Source: Pedococcus_A sp963730585 (lineage in GTDB: Bacteria > Actinomycetota > Actinomycetes > Actinomycetales > Dermatophilaceae). Taken from it: a stretch of DNA of 64,000 bases. Below the pieces are notes generated by a model. The model ran no database searches and was not told the DNA's origin. It saw nothing but the letters and a program-made list of their open reading frames with translations. The stretch is taken from assembly GCA_963730585.1 (NCBI GenBank), contig CAVSSL010000006.1:186001-250000 (forward strand), written 5' to 3'. Shown piece by piece: positions 35,791 through 44,692 of the stretch (within the stretch, counting starts at the first letter, position 1; each line of letters begins with the position of its first letter). Position numbers and translations under genes: made by a program.

Positions 35791-37503
35791 TCAGATACCG
35801 CGCATTTGGTGCACCTTCAGCGCCAACGCCAAGGTCAGCCGCAGCTGCGGGTCGGTGGTGAAGGGGCCGAGCATCTTCTCCAGCTTCACGATCCGGTAGC
35901 GCAGCGTGTTGTAGTGGAAGAAGAGCAGCCGTGCGGTCTCGGCGACGTTCATGTTGGTGTCGATGAGGATGCTCAGCGTCTGGCGCAGGTCGGCGTTCTC
36001 GGGGGAGTCGTCGGTGGCGAGCTCGCCGAGCGACTCCTCCACGAAGCGGCGCAGGTGAGTGCTGTCGGGGATGAGCGCCAGCAGGCGGAAGATGCCCAGC
36101 CCGTCGAAGTGGGTCAGGGCGCCGTCGCCGTGCATCTGGCGCCCGACGGTGACGGCGTTGAGGGCCTCGTCGTAGGCCTGCGGCAGCTGGGCCACCGACT
36201 CGATGGGGCGGGAGACGCCGGTCGAGAAGGTCCGGCGGCCACCGCCGCCGTCACCGCGCACCACGCGGGCGACCTCGGACACCGCGCGCATGATGCGGTC
36301 GGTGTCGGCCGGGTCGGTCACCGGCAGCAGGGCGACCACCTCCTGGCTGAACCCCATGACCGGGCACTGCGGGTCGCGCACGGCCACGGCATGGGTCCAG
36401 GCCCGGGCGAACCGGTGCTGGAGCGAGCGCACCTCCTCCGCCGAGCGCGTCGTGTGGGCGTCGTCCTCGTCGGTCTCCGCCACGACGACCACCATGGGCC
36501 GGTCGATGTCCCAGCCCAGCGAGCGGGCATGGGCGATCGCCTCGTCGGGGGACCCGGCTCGTCCCGCGAGGGCGTCGCGGAGGAACTCGGCGCGGTACTT
36601 GCTCTCGACCGCCGAGACGGCCTGCTCCTTGGTGATGGCCAGGGCGGCGACGGTCGCGGCGCGCTCGAGGACGCGCACGTCGTCCCCGGTGAGCATCCGG
36701 TGGCTGCAGAACGCGACGAGCAGGCCGTGGTCGAGCGACCCGGCGACGATCCGCACCGCGGCGCGGTGGGCCTCCGGGCCGCGCAGGGGGCGGATGCCCA
36801 CGGGCTCGGTCTCGGTGATGAGGCGTCCGGTGCGGTCGAAGCAGTCGAGGGAGAGGGCGTGCTCGAGCTCGCCGTGCCCCCCGGCGCTGGCCAGCACGCG
36901 GCCGTCGGTGGTGGTGACCATCGCCGCCCCGTCGAAGAATCCGACGAGCTGCTCGCAGAGGTCCTCCAGCGACCCGCCGGCGAGCACGATCTGCACGAGG
37001 ACCTGGTGCACCTCCTCGAGGCGGTTGAGCACGGAGGTCTGGTAGTCGAGCATGGCGCCGAGCACCTCGGTGTTCAGCTGCTCGGTCGAGGTGGGCTCGG
37101 GCACGAGCAGCAGCGCCAGCCCGGCGCGCTCCGCAGCCTCCCGCCAGGGCGCCCGGCCGTGCTCGGGTGCACCGGTCACGGCGAGCGCCGCCACACCGGC
37201 CGTGGCCAGGCGGTCGAGCACGTCGGGCCGGGCCGCGACCGTGTCGGTGACCGCGTCGCACCGGGCGATGACGAGGTGGTGGCCCAGGGGTGTCTGGGTC
37301 TCGAGCCGGTCGAGGGCCTCGACCAGGGTGGAGGTGCGCACCACCGGGGCCTGGAGCTGCCCGGACGTGGCCACGACGACGGCTCCCCGGGTGGCGGGCA
37401 GCTCGGTGACGCCCCGCAGCGGGACGCCGGAGGCGGCCGCCCTGGCCGTCGGGGATGTCAAGTCGCCGTCAATGCGGACCTCATCGTTGGCAACTTTCAC
37501 CAT
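35791..37503 (-). CDS. PucR-family transcriptional regulator
   Basis: 570 residues with three parts: an N-terminal PucR-type sensor domain (GVPLRGVTELPATRGAVVV onward), a central GAF/GGDEF-like region, and the C-terminal PucR helix-turn-helix (HTH_30) with NMNVAETARLLFFHYNTLRY around 520-540. PucR proteins control purine catabolism in Bacillus and related pathways elsewhere. It is divergent from allH with 148 bases between, and upstream in the same direction as the permease. That position and shared GGCA-type sites suggest it controls the permease, hydroxylase, hyu and all genes. A TTGGCA half-site lies within its first codons (about 37486-37492), so autoregulation is possible. Confidence 0.85.
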   Translation of the reverse strand: MVKVANDEVRIDGDLTSPTARAAASGVPLRGVTELPATRGAVVVATSGQLQAPVVRTSTLVEALDRLETQTPLGHHLVIARCDAVTDTVAARPDVLDRLATAGVAALAVTGAPEHGRAPWREAAERAGLALLLVPEPTSTEQLNTEVLGAMLDYQTSVLNRLEEVHQVLVQIVLAGGSLEDLCEQLVGFFDGAAMVTTTDGRVLASAGGHGELEHALSLDCFDRTGRLITETEPVGIRPLRGPEAHRAAVRIVAGSLDHGLLVAFCSHRMLTGDDVRVLERAATVAALAITKEQAVSAVESKYRAEFLRDALAGRAGSPDEAIAHARSLGWDIDRPMVVVVAETDEDDAHTTRSAEEVRSLQHRFARAWTHAVAVRDPQCPVMGFSQEVVALLPVTDPADTDRIMRAVSEVARVVRGDGGGGRRTFSTGVSRPIESVAQLPQAYDEALNAVTVGRQMHGDGALTHFDGLGIFRLLALIPDSTHLRRFVEESLGELATDDSPENADLRQTLSILIDTNMNVAETARLLFFHYNTLRYRIVKLEKMLGPFTTDPQLRLTLALALKVHQMRGI

Positions 37504-37651
37504 GAAGGAAGGGTAACCGCGCTGGGTAGCGTCGCCTGCACCGGTCGCGCGCCCCGCCCACCGCTGGGCGCGCGACCGCCCGAGAACCTCGTCCGACCGC
37601 CCGACGACCTCGTCGACCAGCCCGCCCCCACGACCCGTTAGGACTGCCAGG

Positions 37652-38533
37652 TTGGCCCACCCAGGCGCGCTCGCCCGCTGGCCGGCTGCCGTCTCGCCGT
37701 TGACGGCTGCGGCGCTGCAGGCCGAGCCGCGTCGCGCCCGGGTCCTGGCCGCCCTGCCGACCGCCCTCTACCTGCACCTGCCGGAGCGGCACGAGGCCGT
37801 CCTCCCGGTGCTGGCCTCCGACGCCCTGCGACTGCCGACCGGGCTGCGCCTGGGCCAGCCCGCTGCCGCCGTCCGCTGGGGCGTCGAGCAGGGCGACGAG
37901 GTCGTGGTGGGTGCGGGGAGCGTGCGCCTGCCCGGCGCGGAACTGGTGGCGGTGCGTGCGTGGCGCCCTGCTCGCGTGCCCGACCCGCAGGTGCTCGTCG
38001 CGGCCGCAGACCTGCGGAGCACGCTGTCCGCGCTCGACCCGGTCACCGGTGCGGCCGTCCTGCGCGAGCTGGCCCGCGACGTGGCCATGGCGGCTCTTCG
38101 CGCCCAGCCGGGCCGGGTGGTGCGCCTCGTGCGCGGCATCCTCGGTGCCGGCCGCGGGCTCACCCCGAGCGGTGACGACGCCCTGTGCGGCGTGCTGCTG
38201 GGCCTGCGCGCCGTGGGCGCGGTCTCGGCCGGCCGCCAGGTGGAGGTCGCCGTCCGCGCTGGCCTGGAAGCGACCACGAGCCTGTCGGCCTCCCTTCTGT
38301 GCGCCGCCGCGGACGGCCACGCCGTGCCGGAGGTCGTCACAGCCGTCGAGGCCGCAGCCCGTGGAGACGAGGCCGCGACCACCCGGGCGCTCCCAGCCGT
38401 GCTCGCCATCGGCCACAGCTCTGGCGCCGACCTGCTCGCTGGCCTCGCCGGCACCCTCGACGCGCTCTGCCGGAGCGACCTCCCCTCGTCCGACCACCCA
38501 CACCCCCAACCGGAAGGAGCCCGTCGTGACTGA
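37652..38533 (+). CDS. allH: DUF2877 protein, AllH-like subunit of oxamate carbamoyltransferase
   Basis: 293 residues. The family hallmark GRGLTPSGDDAL is near 167-178, with a C-terminal helical part containing AIGHSSGADLLAGL. DUF2877 includes E. coli YlbF, reported as AllH, one of three subunits of oxamate carbamoyltransferase. The gene is followed immediately by allF- and allG-like genes in that order, which strongly supports the same complex. The first start after the in-frame stop is TTG 37652, with AGGACTGCCAGG before it. It is divergent from the PucR regulator. The true substrate here could be oxalurate/oxamate or a related acyl-urea. Confidence 0.72.
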   Translation: MAHPGALARWPAAVSPLTAAALQAEPRRARVLAALPTALYLHLPERHEAVLPVLASDALRLPTGLRLGQPAAAVRWGVEQGDEVVVGAGSVRLPGAELVAVRAWRPARVPDPQVLVAAADLRSTLSALDPVTGAAVLRELARDVAMAALRAQPGRVVRLVRGILGAGRGLTPSGDDALCGVLLGLRAVGAVSAGRQVEVAVRAGLEATTSLSASLLCAAADGHAVPEVVTAVEAAARGDEAATTRALPAVLAIGHSSGADLLAGLAGTLDALCRSDLPSSDHPHPQPEGARRD

Positions 38534-40016
38534 CCACGTCGAGCTGCGCCGCGGCGCCTACTACGACTCGGTGAGCCTGATGCAGGTCTCACGCACCGTG
38601 GCGTCCGCGCCCGGCGTCGAGGCCGCGCAGGTGGCCATGGCGACCGACCTCAACACCGACGTCATCCGCAGCATGGGCTTCACGGTCCCGGACGACGCCG
38701 CCACCAACGACCTCATCGTCGCGATCCGCGGCGACGAGGCGGCGGTCGAGGCCGGCCGCGCGGCCCTCGACGGCGCGCTGGCCGACCTCAGGAACGCCGG
38801 CGCCCACTCCGGCGGTTTCGGCGAGGCGCCGCCGCGACGCACGCTCGGTGGGGCCATCGACGCCTCCGAGGCGAACCTCGCCCTCATCTCGGTGCCGGGC
38901 CAGCACGCCACGGTCGAGGCGTTCGACGCCATCCACCGCGGCGTCTCGGTGATGCTCTTCTCCGACAACGTCCCCGTGGAGGACGAGATCCGCCTCAAGG
39001 ACGCCGCGGCTGCCGCCGACGTGCTCGTCATGGGCCCGGACTGCGGCACCGCGGTCGTCGGCGGCGTCGCGCTCGGCTTCGCCAACGCGGTGCGTCCCGG
39101 CTCCGTCGGCATCGTCGCGGCGTCGGGCACCGGGGCCCAGCAGGTCATGTGCCTGCTCGACGCGGCCGGGGTCGGCATGAGCCACTGCCTCGGCGTGGGC
39201 GGGCGTGACATGTCGGCGCAGGTGCAGGGTCGCTCCACCCGCCAGGCGCTCGCGGCGCTCGCCGCCGACGAGGCGACCACGTCGGTGATCGTCGTGTCCA
39301 AGCCCCCGGCCGCCGAGGTGCTGGCCGACATGCAGTCGTATGCCGCGGGGCTGGGTGTGCCGGTCCACTGGGCCACGCTCGGGGCCGGCCGGCCCGACCT
39401 CACCACCGCGGTCGAGGCGGCGCTGGGCGCCGACGGGCACTCTGTGCCCGAGTGGCCGTCGTGGACCAGCGAGCAGCAGCCGACCACCGCCGGCGCCCTG
39501 CGCGGCCTGTTCTGCGGTGGGACCCTCGCCGACGAGGCGATGCTCATCGCCAGCGAGCAGCTGGGCGGCATACGGTCCAACATCCCGCTGTCACCCGAGC
39601 TGGCCCTCGGCGCCGACCTGCGCGACGACTCCCACGTGGTCATCGACTTCGGTGACGACGGCATGACCCAGGGGCGGGCGCACCCGATGATCGACCCGTC
39701 GCTGCGCCTCGAGCGCATCGCCACCGAGGCCAAGGACCCGACCTGCGGCGTGCTGCTGCTCGACCTCGTGCTCGGCTACGGCGCGCACCAGGACCCGGCC
39801 GGCGAGCTGGCCGACGCGGTCCGCGCCGCCCGCGCCACCGCGCAGGAGGGCGGCCGCGAGCTGCCGGTCGTCGTGTCGCTCACCGGCGTCGAGAACGACC
39901 CGCAGGGCCTTCAGCGGTGCGCCACAGCGCTGCAGCAGGCCGGTGCGTCGGTGTTCCTCTCCAACGCCCAGGCCACGCGCCACGCCCTGTCCCTGCTGAC
40001 TGCCCAGGAGAACTGA
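38526..40016 (+). CDS. allF: FdrA-family protein, AllF-like subunit of oxamate carbamoyltransferase
   Basis: 496 residues. It carries the succinyl-CoA-synthetase-like nucleotide/CoA fold: VMGPDCGTAVVGGVALGF, IVAASGTGAQQVM and GVGGRDMSAQVQG, then a second domain with DFGDDGMTQGRAHPMIDP and GVLLLDLVLGYGAH. This matches FdrA (AllF), the largest all-subunit. GTG 38526 is preceded by GGAAGGAG at good spacing and overlaps the allH stop by eight bases. The long upstream open frame is an artefact of GC content. One residue is encoded by ATA because of an embedded GTATGCCG motif (39566-39573). Confidence 0.82.
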   Translation: MTDHVELRRGAYYDSVSLMQVSRTVASAPGVEAAQVAMATDLNTDVIRSMGFTVPDDAATNDLIVAIRGDEAAVEAGRAALDGALADLRNAGAHSGGFGEAPPRRTLGGAIDASEANLALISVPGQHATVEAFDAIHRGVSVMLFSDNVPVEDEIRLKDAAAAADVLVMGPDCGTAVVGGVALGFANAVRPGSVGIVAASGTGAQQVMCLLDAAGVGMSHCLGVGGRDMSAQVQGRSTRQALAALAADEATTSVIVVSKPPAAEVLADMQSYAAGLGVPVHWATLGAGRPDLTTAVEAALGADGHSVPEWPSWTSEQQPTTAGALRGLFCGGTLADEAMLIASEQLGGIRSNIPLSPELALGADLRDDSHVVIDFGDDGMTQGRAHPMIDPSLRLERIATEAKDPTCGVLLLDLVLGYGAHQDPAGELADAVRAARATAQEGGRELPVVVSLTGVENDPQGLQRCATALQQAGASVFLSNAQATRHALSLLTAQEN

Positions 40017-40017
40017 C

Positions 40018-41430
40018 ATGACCACCAGCCCGCTGCGCGGACTGCTCTCCGCCGACGTCTCGGTCGCCACCGCCGGCGTCTCCCTGTTCGCCGACGCGCT
40101 GCGCGCCCAGGCCGTGCCCGTCACCGAGACGGCCTGGCAGCCACCCCTGGACGGCACGGCCGCCGACCTGTCCGTCGTGCTGGCCGACCCGCGCCGCGAG
40201 GAGGCCAACGCCGAGGCGTTGCGGCGCATGACGGCCGCCGGTGCCGACCTCGTCGACGTGCGACCGGCCAGTGAGGCGCTCGGCCTCGAGAAGGGCACCT
40301 TCCTGCACGCCGGCCCGCCCATCACGTGGGAGCGCGCCTCCGGACCCCTGCGGGGCGCCCTCATCGGCGCCATGCTGTTCGAGGGCCTGGCCGACAACGC
40401 CGAGGAGGCGGAGGCCAAGCTGGCCCAGGGCGACGGCATCACCCTCGAGCCCTGCCACCACCGTGACGCCGTGGGACCGATGGCCGGTGTCATCTCGCCG
40501 TCGATGTGGCTCTACGAGCTGCGCGACGAGGTGCACGACGGCACGTCCTGGTGCTCGCTGAACGAGGGCCTGGGCAAGGTGCTGCGCTACGGCGCCTACG
40601 GCACCGAGGTGATCGACCGCCTGCACTGGATGAACTCGGTGCTCGGCCCGCTGCTCCAGCAGGCCGTGCGCAAGGCCGGCCCCATCGACGTCAAGGCGAT
40701 CGTCGCCCAGATGCTCCAGATGGGCGACGAGGGCCACAACCGCAACCGGGCCGGCAGCCTCATGCTGCTGCGCGAGCTGCTCCCGGCCCTCATCACCGCC
40801 GACGGTTCCTCGGACGACATCGCCGAGGCGGTGCGGTTCTCCGGGGCCAACGAGCACTTCTTCCTCAACCTGGGCATGCCGGCCTGCAAGCTCTCCACCA
40901 TGGCGGCGCACGGCATCCCCGGCTCGTCGGTCGTGACCACGATGGCCCGCAACGGCACCGACTTCGGCATCCGCGTCTCCAGCACCGGCGACGAGTGGTT
41001 CACCGGTCCGGCGAACACCCCGGAGGGCCTGTTCCTCGGTTCCTACGGCCCCGAGGACGCGAACCCCGACATCGGCGACTCGGCGATCACGGAGACCGCG
41101 GGCATCGGCGGCTTCGCCATGGCCGCGGCCCCGGCGATCGTGCGCTTCGTCGGCGGTGACGTGCCGTTCGCGCTGCGGGCCACGCAGACGATGTACGAGA
41201 TCACGGTCGGCGAGCACACGGCATACCAGGTGCCCATCCTCGAGTTCCGCGGCACGCCCACCGGCATCGACGTCACGTCGGTCGCCCGCACCGGCATCCT
41301 GCCGCAGATCAACACCGGCATGGCCGGTCGCGTCGCCGGCACCGGACAGGTGGGTGCCGGCCTGGTCACGCCCCCGGAGCAGTGCTTCACGGGGGCGCTG
41401 CGGGCGCTCGCCTCGCGCGTCAGCGCGTAG
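40018..41430 (+). CDS. allG: DUF1116 protein, AllG-like subunit of oxamate carbamoyltransferase
   Basis: 470 residues matching the YlbE/DUF1116 family: RGALIGAMLFEGLADNAEEA, LEPCHHRDAVGPMAGVISPS, CSLNEGLGKVLRYGAYG and GMPACKLSTMAAHGIPGSS. E. coli YlbE was assigned as AllG in the oxamate carbamoyltransferase complex with FdrA and YlbF. The ATG is one base after the allF stop, so the three genes form one operon. The product would release carbamoyl phosphate from oxalurate-type substrates, which arcC at 12.7-13.7 kb could use to make ATP. Confidence 0.8.
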   Translation: MTTSPLRGLLSADVSVATAGVSLFADALRAQAVPVTETAWQPPLDGTAADLSVVLADPRREEANAEALRRMTAAGADLVDVRPASEALGLEKGTFLHAGPPITWERASGPLRGALIGAMLFEGLADNAEEAEAKLAQGDGITLEPCHHRDAVGPMAGVISPSMWLYELRDEVHDGTSWCSLNEGLGKVLRYGAYGTEVIDRLHWMNSVLGPLLQQAVRKAGPIDVKAIVAQMLQMGDEGHNRNRAGSLMLLRELLPALITADGSSDDIAEAVRFSGANEHFFLNLGMPACKLSTMAAHGIPGSSVVTTMARNGTDFGIRVSSTGDEWFTGPANTPEGLFLGSYGPEDANPDIGDSAITETAGIGGFAMAAAPAIVRFVGGDVPFALRATQTMYEITVGEHTAYQVPILEFRGTPTGIDVTSVARTGILPQINTGMAGRVAGTGQVGAGLVTPPEQCFTGALRALASRVSA

Positions 41431-41444
41431 CGCGCCCGACGGTC

Positions 41445-41487
41445 CCGCGGCGAGGGCGTCCGCCCCCCTGGTCAGCCCTCGCCGCGG
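41445..41487. terminator. 13-bp hairpin between convergent allG and xdhC-like genes
   Basis: CCGCGGCGAGGGC (41445-41457) pairs perfectly with 41475-41487; the right arm includes the last codons of the xdhC-like gene. Convergent position supports bidirectional termination. Confidence 0.6.
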
Positions 41488-42662
41488 TGGCTGTCCTCGC
41501 CGTGGTGACCGTCCTCCCCGCGGTGACCGTCGTCGCCGCGGTGGATGGGGCCCTGCGCCCCCGAGAGCCGGTCGCCGGTGCCACCCCAGCGCAGCGAGAT
41601 GATCTCGGCCGCGATGCTCACCGCCGTCTCCTCGGCCGTGCGGGCGCCGAGGTCGAGCCCGATGGGGCTCGACAGGCGCGCGAGCTCGGCCTCGGACAGG
41701 CCCGCCTCGCGCAGCCGCTGCAGGCGGTTCTCGTGGGTGCGGCGCGAGCCCATCGCGCCGATGTAGCCGACCTTCGGCAGGCGCAGCGCCACCTCGAGCA
41801 GGGGCCCGTCGAACTTGGGGTCGTGGGTCAGCACGCAGAGCATGGTGCGCTCGTCGATGCGCCCGGCCTCGGCCTCGGCGGCGAGGTAGCGGTGCGGCCA
41901 GGTGACCACGACCTCGTGGGCGGCCGGGAAGCGGCTCGAGGTCGCGAAGACCGGGCGCGCGTCGCAGACCGTGACGCGGTAGCCGAGGAACCGGCCCATG
42001 GACGCCATGGCCGCGGCGAAGTCGATGGCGCCGAAGACGATGAGCCGCGGGGGAGGGGCGTACACCGCAGCGAAGACGCGCATGCCCTCGCCGCGCCGCT
42101 CTCCCTCGGGGCCGTAGCCGAGCATGCCGCTGTGGCCGCTCTCGAGCAGGCCGCGCACGTCGTCGGCGACGGCCTGGTCGGCGCGCTCGCTGCCGAGGCT
42201 TCCCTCCACCGTCTCGCCGGTGCCCTGGGGACGGACGACGAGGCGGCGGCCCACCCGGGCGGTATCGGGGTGCTCCACGACCGTCACCACGGCGACCGGC
42301 CGGCCGGCGTCGATGTCGTCGGCGACGGCAGCGAGCCCGGGGAAGGTCTGCTGGCTGACCGGCTCGACGAAGACGTCGAGGATGCCGCCACAGGTGAGGC
42401 CCACGGCCACGGCGTCGTCGTCGCTGACGCCGTAGCGCTCGAGCACCGGGCGTCCACCGGCGACGACGGTCTGCGACAGCTCGTAGACCGCGGACTCGAC
42501 GCAGCCGCCCGAGACCGAGCCGACCGCCTCGCCCTGCGGGCCGACGAGCATGGAGACGCCGGCCGGGTAGGGGGCCGAGCGGAACGTCGCCACCACGGTG
42601 GCCATGCCGACGGTGTGGCCGTCGCGCCACCAGCGCAGCAGCTCGGGGAGCACCTCACGCAC
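41472..42662 (-). CDS. xdhC: XdhC/CoxI-family molybdenum cofactor insertion protein with His-rich tail
   Basis: 396 residues. The N-terminal XdhC domain has VVATFRSAPYPAGVSMLV and SVSGGCVESAVYELS. The C-terminal Rossmann domain has RLIVFGAIDFAAAMASMGRF, VCDARPVFATSSRFP and YIGAMGSRRTHENRL. XdhC proteins sulfurate/insert Moco into xanthine-dehydrogenase-type enzymes. The last about 23 residues form a His/Asp/Glu/Gly repeat (HRGDDG, HRGEDG, HHGEDS, HRGEG) not part of the family core and possibly metal-binding. GTG 42662 overlaps the upstream VWA gene by eight bases. It is the last gene of the mobA-moxR-VWA-xdhC unit. Confidence 0.85.
   Translation of the reverse strand: MREVLPELLRWWRDGHTVGMATVVATFRSAPYPAGVSMLVGPQGEAVGSVSGGCVESAVYELSQTVVAGGRPVLERYGVSDDDAVAVGLTCGGILDVFVEPVSQQTFPGLAAVADDIDAGRPVAVVTVVEHPDTARVGRRLVVRPQGTGETVEGSLGSERADQAVADDVRGLLESGHSGMLGYGPEGERRGEGMRVFAAVYAPPPRLIVFGAIDFAAAMASMGRFLGYRVTVCDARPVFATSSRFPAAHEVVVTWPHRYLAAEAEAGRIDERTMLCVLTHDPKFDGPLLEVALRLPKVGYIGAMGSRRTHENRLQRLREAGLSEAELARLSSPIGLDLGARTAEETAVSIAAEIISLRWGGTGDRLSGAQGPIHRGDDGHRGEDGHHGEDSHRGEG
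41474..41545. repeat. Imperfect 18-bp tandem repeats encoding the XdhC C-terminal tail
   Basis: Three to four 18-base units of the type GTGACCGTCCTCCCCGCG lie in tandem. Each encodes a HRGEDG-like hexapeptide on the minus strand. They end exactly at the stop codon region, as if the tail grew by slippage. Confidence 0.6.
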
Positions 42663-43765
42663 GGGTGACCACCTCCGCGAGCTCGTCGAAGGCCTGCAGG
42701 GAGTGCCCGGCGACGAAGTCGTCGATGTGCGGCCAGGCCGCCACGATGCCCTGCTGCACCGGCTCGTAGCCGGGCTTGGCGACGTTGGGGCTGGCCCACA
42801 CGACGCGGTTCGCGAGCAGGCGCAGGCGCCGCATCTGCTCCCCGAGCACGTCGCAGCCGTCGCGTTCCCAGCCGTCGCTGAGCACCACCACGACGGCGCC
42901 GCGCGCGCACCCGCCGGCACCCCAGCGGTCGAGGAACGCTTTCAGGGTGTCGCCGAGCCGGGTGCCGCCCGACCAGTCGGGCACCAGGGCCGCGGCTCGC
43001 CGCAGGGCGCGCTCGGGGTCGCGGTCGCGCAGGGCCTCGGTCACCCGGGTCGAGCGCGTGCCGACCGTGAACACCTCCACCGCCGACCCACCGGAGACCC
43101 AGTGGTGGGCGAGGCGCAGCAGCGACTCGGTGTAGGGCGCCATCGACCCGCTCACGTCGACGAGCAGCACCACACGCCGGGTCTGCACGCGGGCGCGTCG
43201 GCGCACGACCTCGCCCGGCTCGCCGAGCCGTCGTGCCTGCTGGGCCAGGGTGCGGCGCGGGTGCACGGCGCCGCGCAGGTCGGGTCGGCGGCGCCGGGTG
43301 CGGCGGCGCGGGCTGGGGCGGCGAAGGGTGCGGAACTGGCTCGCGAGCCTGGCCCGCTCGGCGGTCGAGAGGGTGGCGATGTCGTGCCGGCGCAACCGCT
43401 CCGCCGCGCTCGCGAGCGCGGTCACCTCCGACTCGTCCTCCGCGACCGGCGGCGCCGCCGCCGGGTGAGGGAGCCTCCAGGCCCGCCTGCGGCTCCTCCC
43501 GGTATGCCGCGGGGCGGGGCGGGCGGGCGTCCGCCGGGGAGCCGTCGAACCAGCGGGCGAACACGGCGTCGTAGCGTGCCAGGTCGGCCGGGGAGGAGCA
43601 GAGCGTGGCCCGGCCGGCCCAGTAGACGCCGCGGGGCTGGGCGAGGCCCAGGGCGGCGCTGGCGTCGAGGAAGGCCGCGGAACGGGCGGGCGTGATGCGC
43701 AGGCCGGCCCGGCCCACCGCCCGGGTGAAACCGAGCAGGACCTCGTCGGCGGCGCGGACGGTCAC
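42655..43765 (-). pseudogene. VWA-domain protein, CoxE-like, broken by a single extra base
   Basis: GTG 43765 starts a frame with MTVRAADEVLLGFTRAVGRAG and ITPARSAAFLDASAALGLAQ, the N-terminus of CoxE-like VWA proteins. Near 43460-43475 the frame shifts by one and continues VAEDESEVTALASAAERLRR, with the von Willebrand A domain containing the MIDAS motif DVSGSMAPY and VVLSDGWERDG. The span is 1111 bases (3n+1); corrected length is about 369 residues, normal for the family. CoxE-like proteins act with a MoxR ATPase to activate molybdenum hydroxylases. The GTG overlaps the moxR stop (GTGA). Confidence 0.82.
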
Positions 43766-44685
43766 GCCGCGCCTCCGGAGGGGGCGAGCCGGCCCAGGGC
43801 CCGCCGCACCCGCTCGGCGTCCTCGTGGTGCTTCGCCACCGCGCCGACGGCCGCGCCGGCCGCGTCGGGGTCGAGCTCGGTGAGGCCGAGCACGTGCAGC
43901 GCCCGCGCCCACTCGAGCGTCTCGGAGACGCCGGGGGTCTTGAGCAGCTCGTCGTCGCGGCGCAGCTCCTGCACCAGGTGCACGACCTGGTCGGCAAGGG
44001 TGGCACCGACCTCGGGCGCGCGGCTGCGGAGGATGGCCAGCTCCCGATCGAGGCTCGGGTGGTCGATCCAGTGGTAGAGGCAGCGGCGCTTCAGCGCGTC
44101 GTGCAGCTCGCGGGTGCGGTTCGAGGTGAGCACCACGATGGGCGGTTGCTCGGCGCGGATCGTGCCCAGCTCGGGCACGGTGATCTGGTGGGTGGAGAGC
44201 ACCTCGAGCAGGAACGCCTCGAACTCGCTGTCGGCGCGGTCGATCTCGTCGACGAGCAGCACGCAGGGGCTCTCGCGCAGGGCACGCAGCACCGGCCGGG
44301 CCACGAGGTACTGCTCGCTGTAGAGCGAGCGCTCGAGCTCGGCCACCTCCTCGGGACCGGTGCCGCCGAGGTCGTCGTCGCCACGCTTCGTGGCCGCCTC
44401 GGCGGCACGCAGGTGGAGGATCTGGCGCGGGAAGTCCCAGTCGTAGAGCGCCTGGCTGGCGTCGATGCCCTCGAAGCACTGCAGCCGGATCAGCGGCAGG
44501 TCGAGCGCCGCGGCGAGGGCCTCCGCGAGGGCCGTCTTACCGGTGCCGGGCTCGCCCTCGAGGAGCAGGGGGCGGTCGAGCGCCAGGGTCAGGTAGGCGA
44601 TGGTGGCCAGTCCCTCGTCGCAGAGGTACCCGGTGGTCGCCAGGCGGTCCTGGAGGTCCGCTGGTGAGGTGACGGCCGTTGTCAT
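43762..44685 (-). CDS. MoxR-family AAA+ ATPase (CoxD-like)
   Basis: 307 residues. Walker A GEPGTGKTALAEALA is near 43-57, Walker B CVLLVDEIDRAD in the middle, followed by the sensor VVLTSNRTRELHDALKRRC, which is typical of MoxR/CoxD ATPases. With the VWA protein it forms the usual MoxR-VWA activation pair; in carboxydotrophs CoxD helps build the molybdenum active site. The ATG at 44683-44685 lies seven bases after the mobA-like stop. The pair probably matures the form-II hydroxylase encoded at 30.1-34.0 kb. Confidence 0.87.
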   Translation of the reverse strand: MTTAVTSPADLQDRLATTGYLCDEGLATIAYLTLALDRPLLLEGEPGTGKTALAEALAAALDLPLIRLQCFEGIDASQALYDWDFPRQILHLRAAEAATKRGDDDLGGTGPEEVAELERSLYSEQYLVARPVLRALRESPCVLLVDEIDRADSEFEAFLLEVLSTHQITVPELGTIRAEQPPIVVLTSNRTRELHDALKRRCLYHWIDHPSLDRELAILRSRAPEVGATLADQVVHLVQELRRDDELLKTPGVSETLEWARALHVLGLTELDPDAAGAAVGAVAKHHEDAERVRRALGRLAPSGGAA

Positions 44686-44692
44686 GACCTGA

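Noticed and set aside
41474..41545. Short tandem repeats considered as a CRISPR array
   Set aside because: The 18-base units have no spacers and are in-frame coding repeats of the XdhC tail; no cas genes are present.
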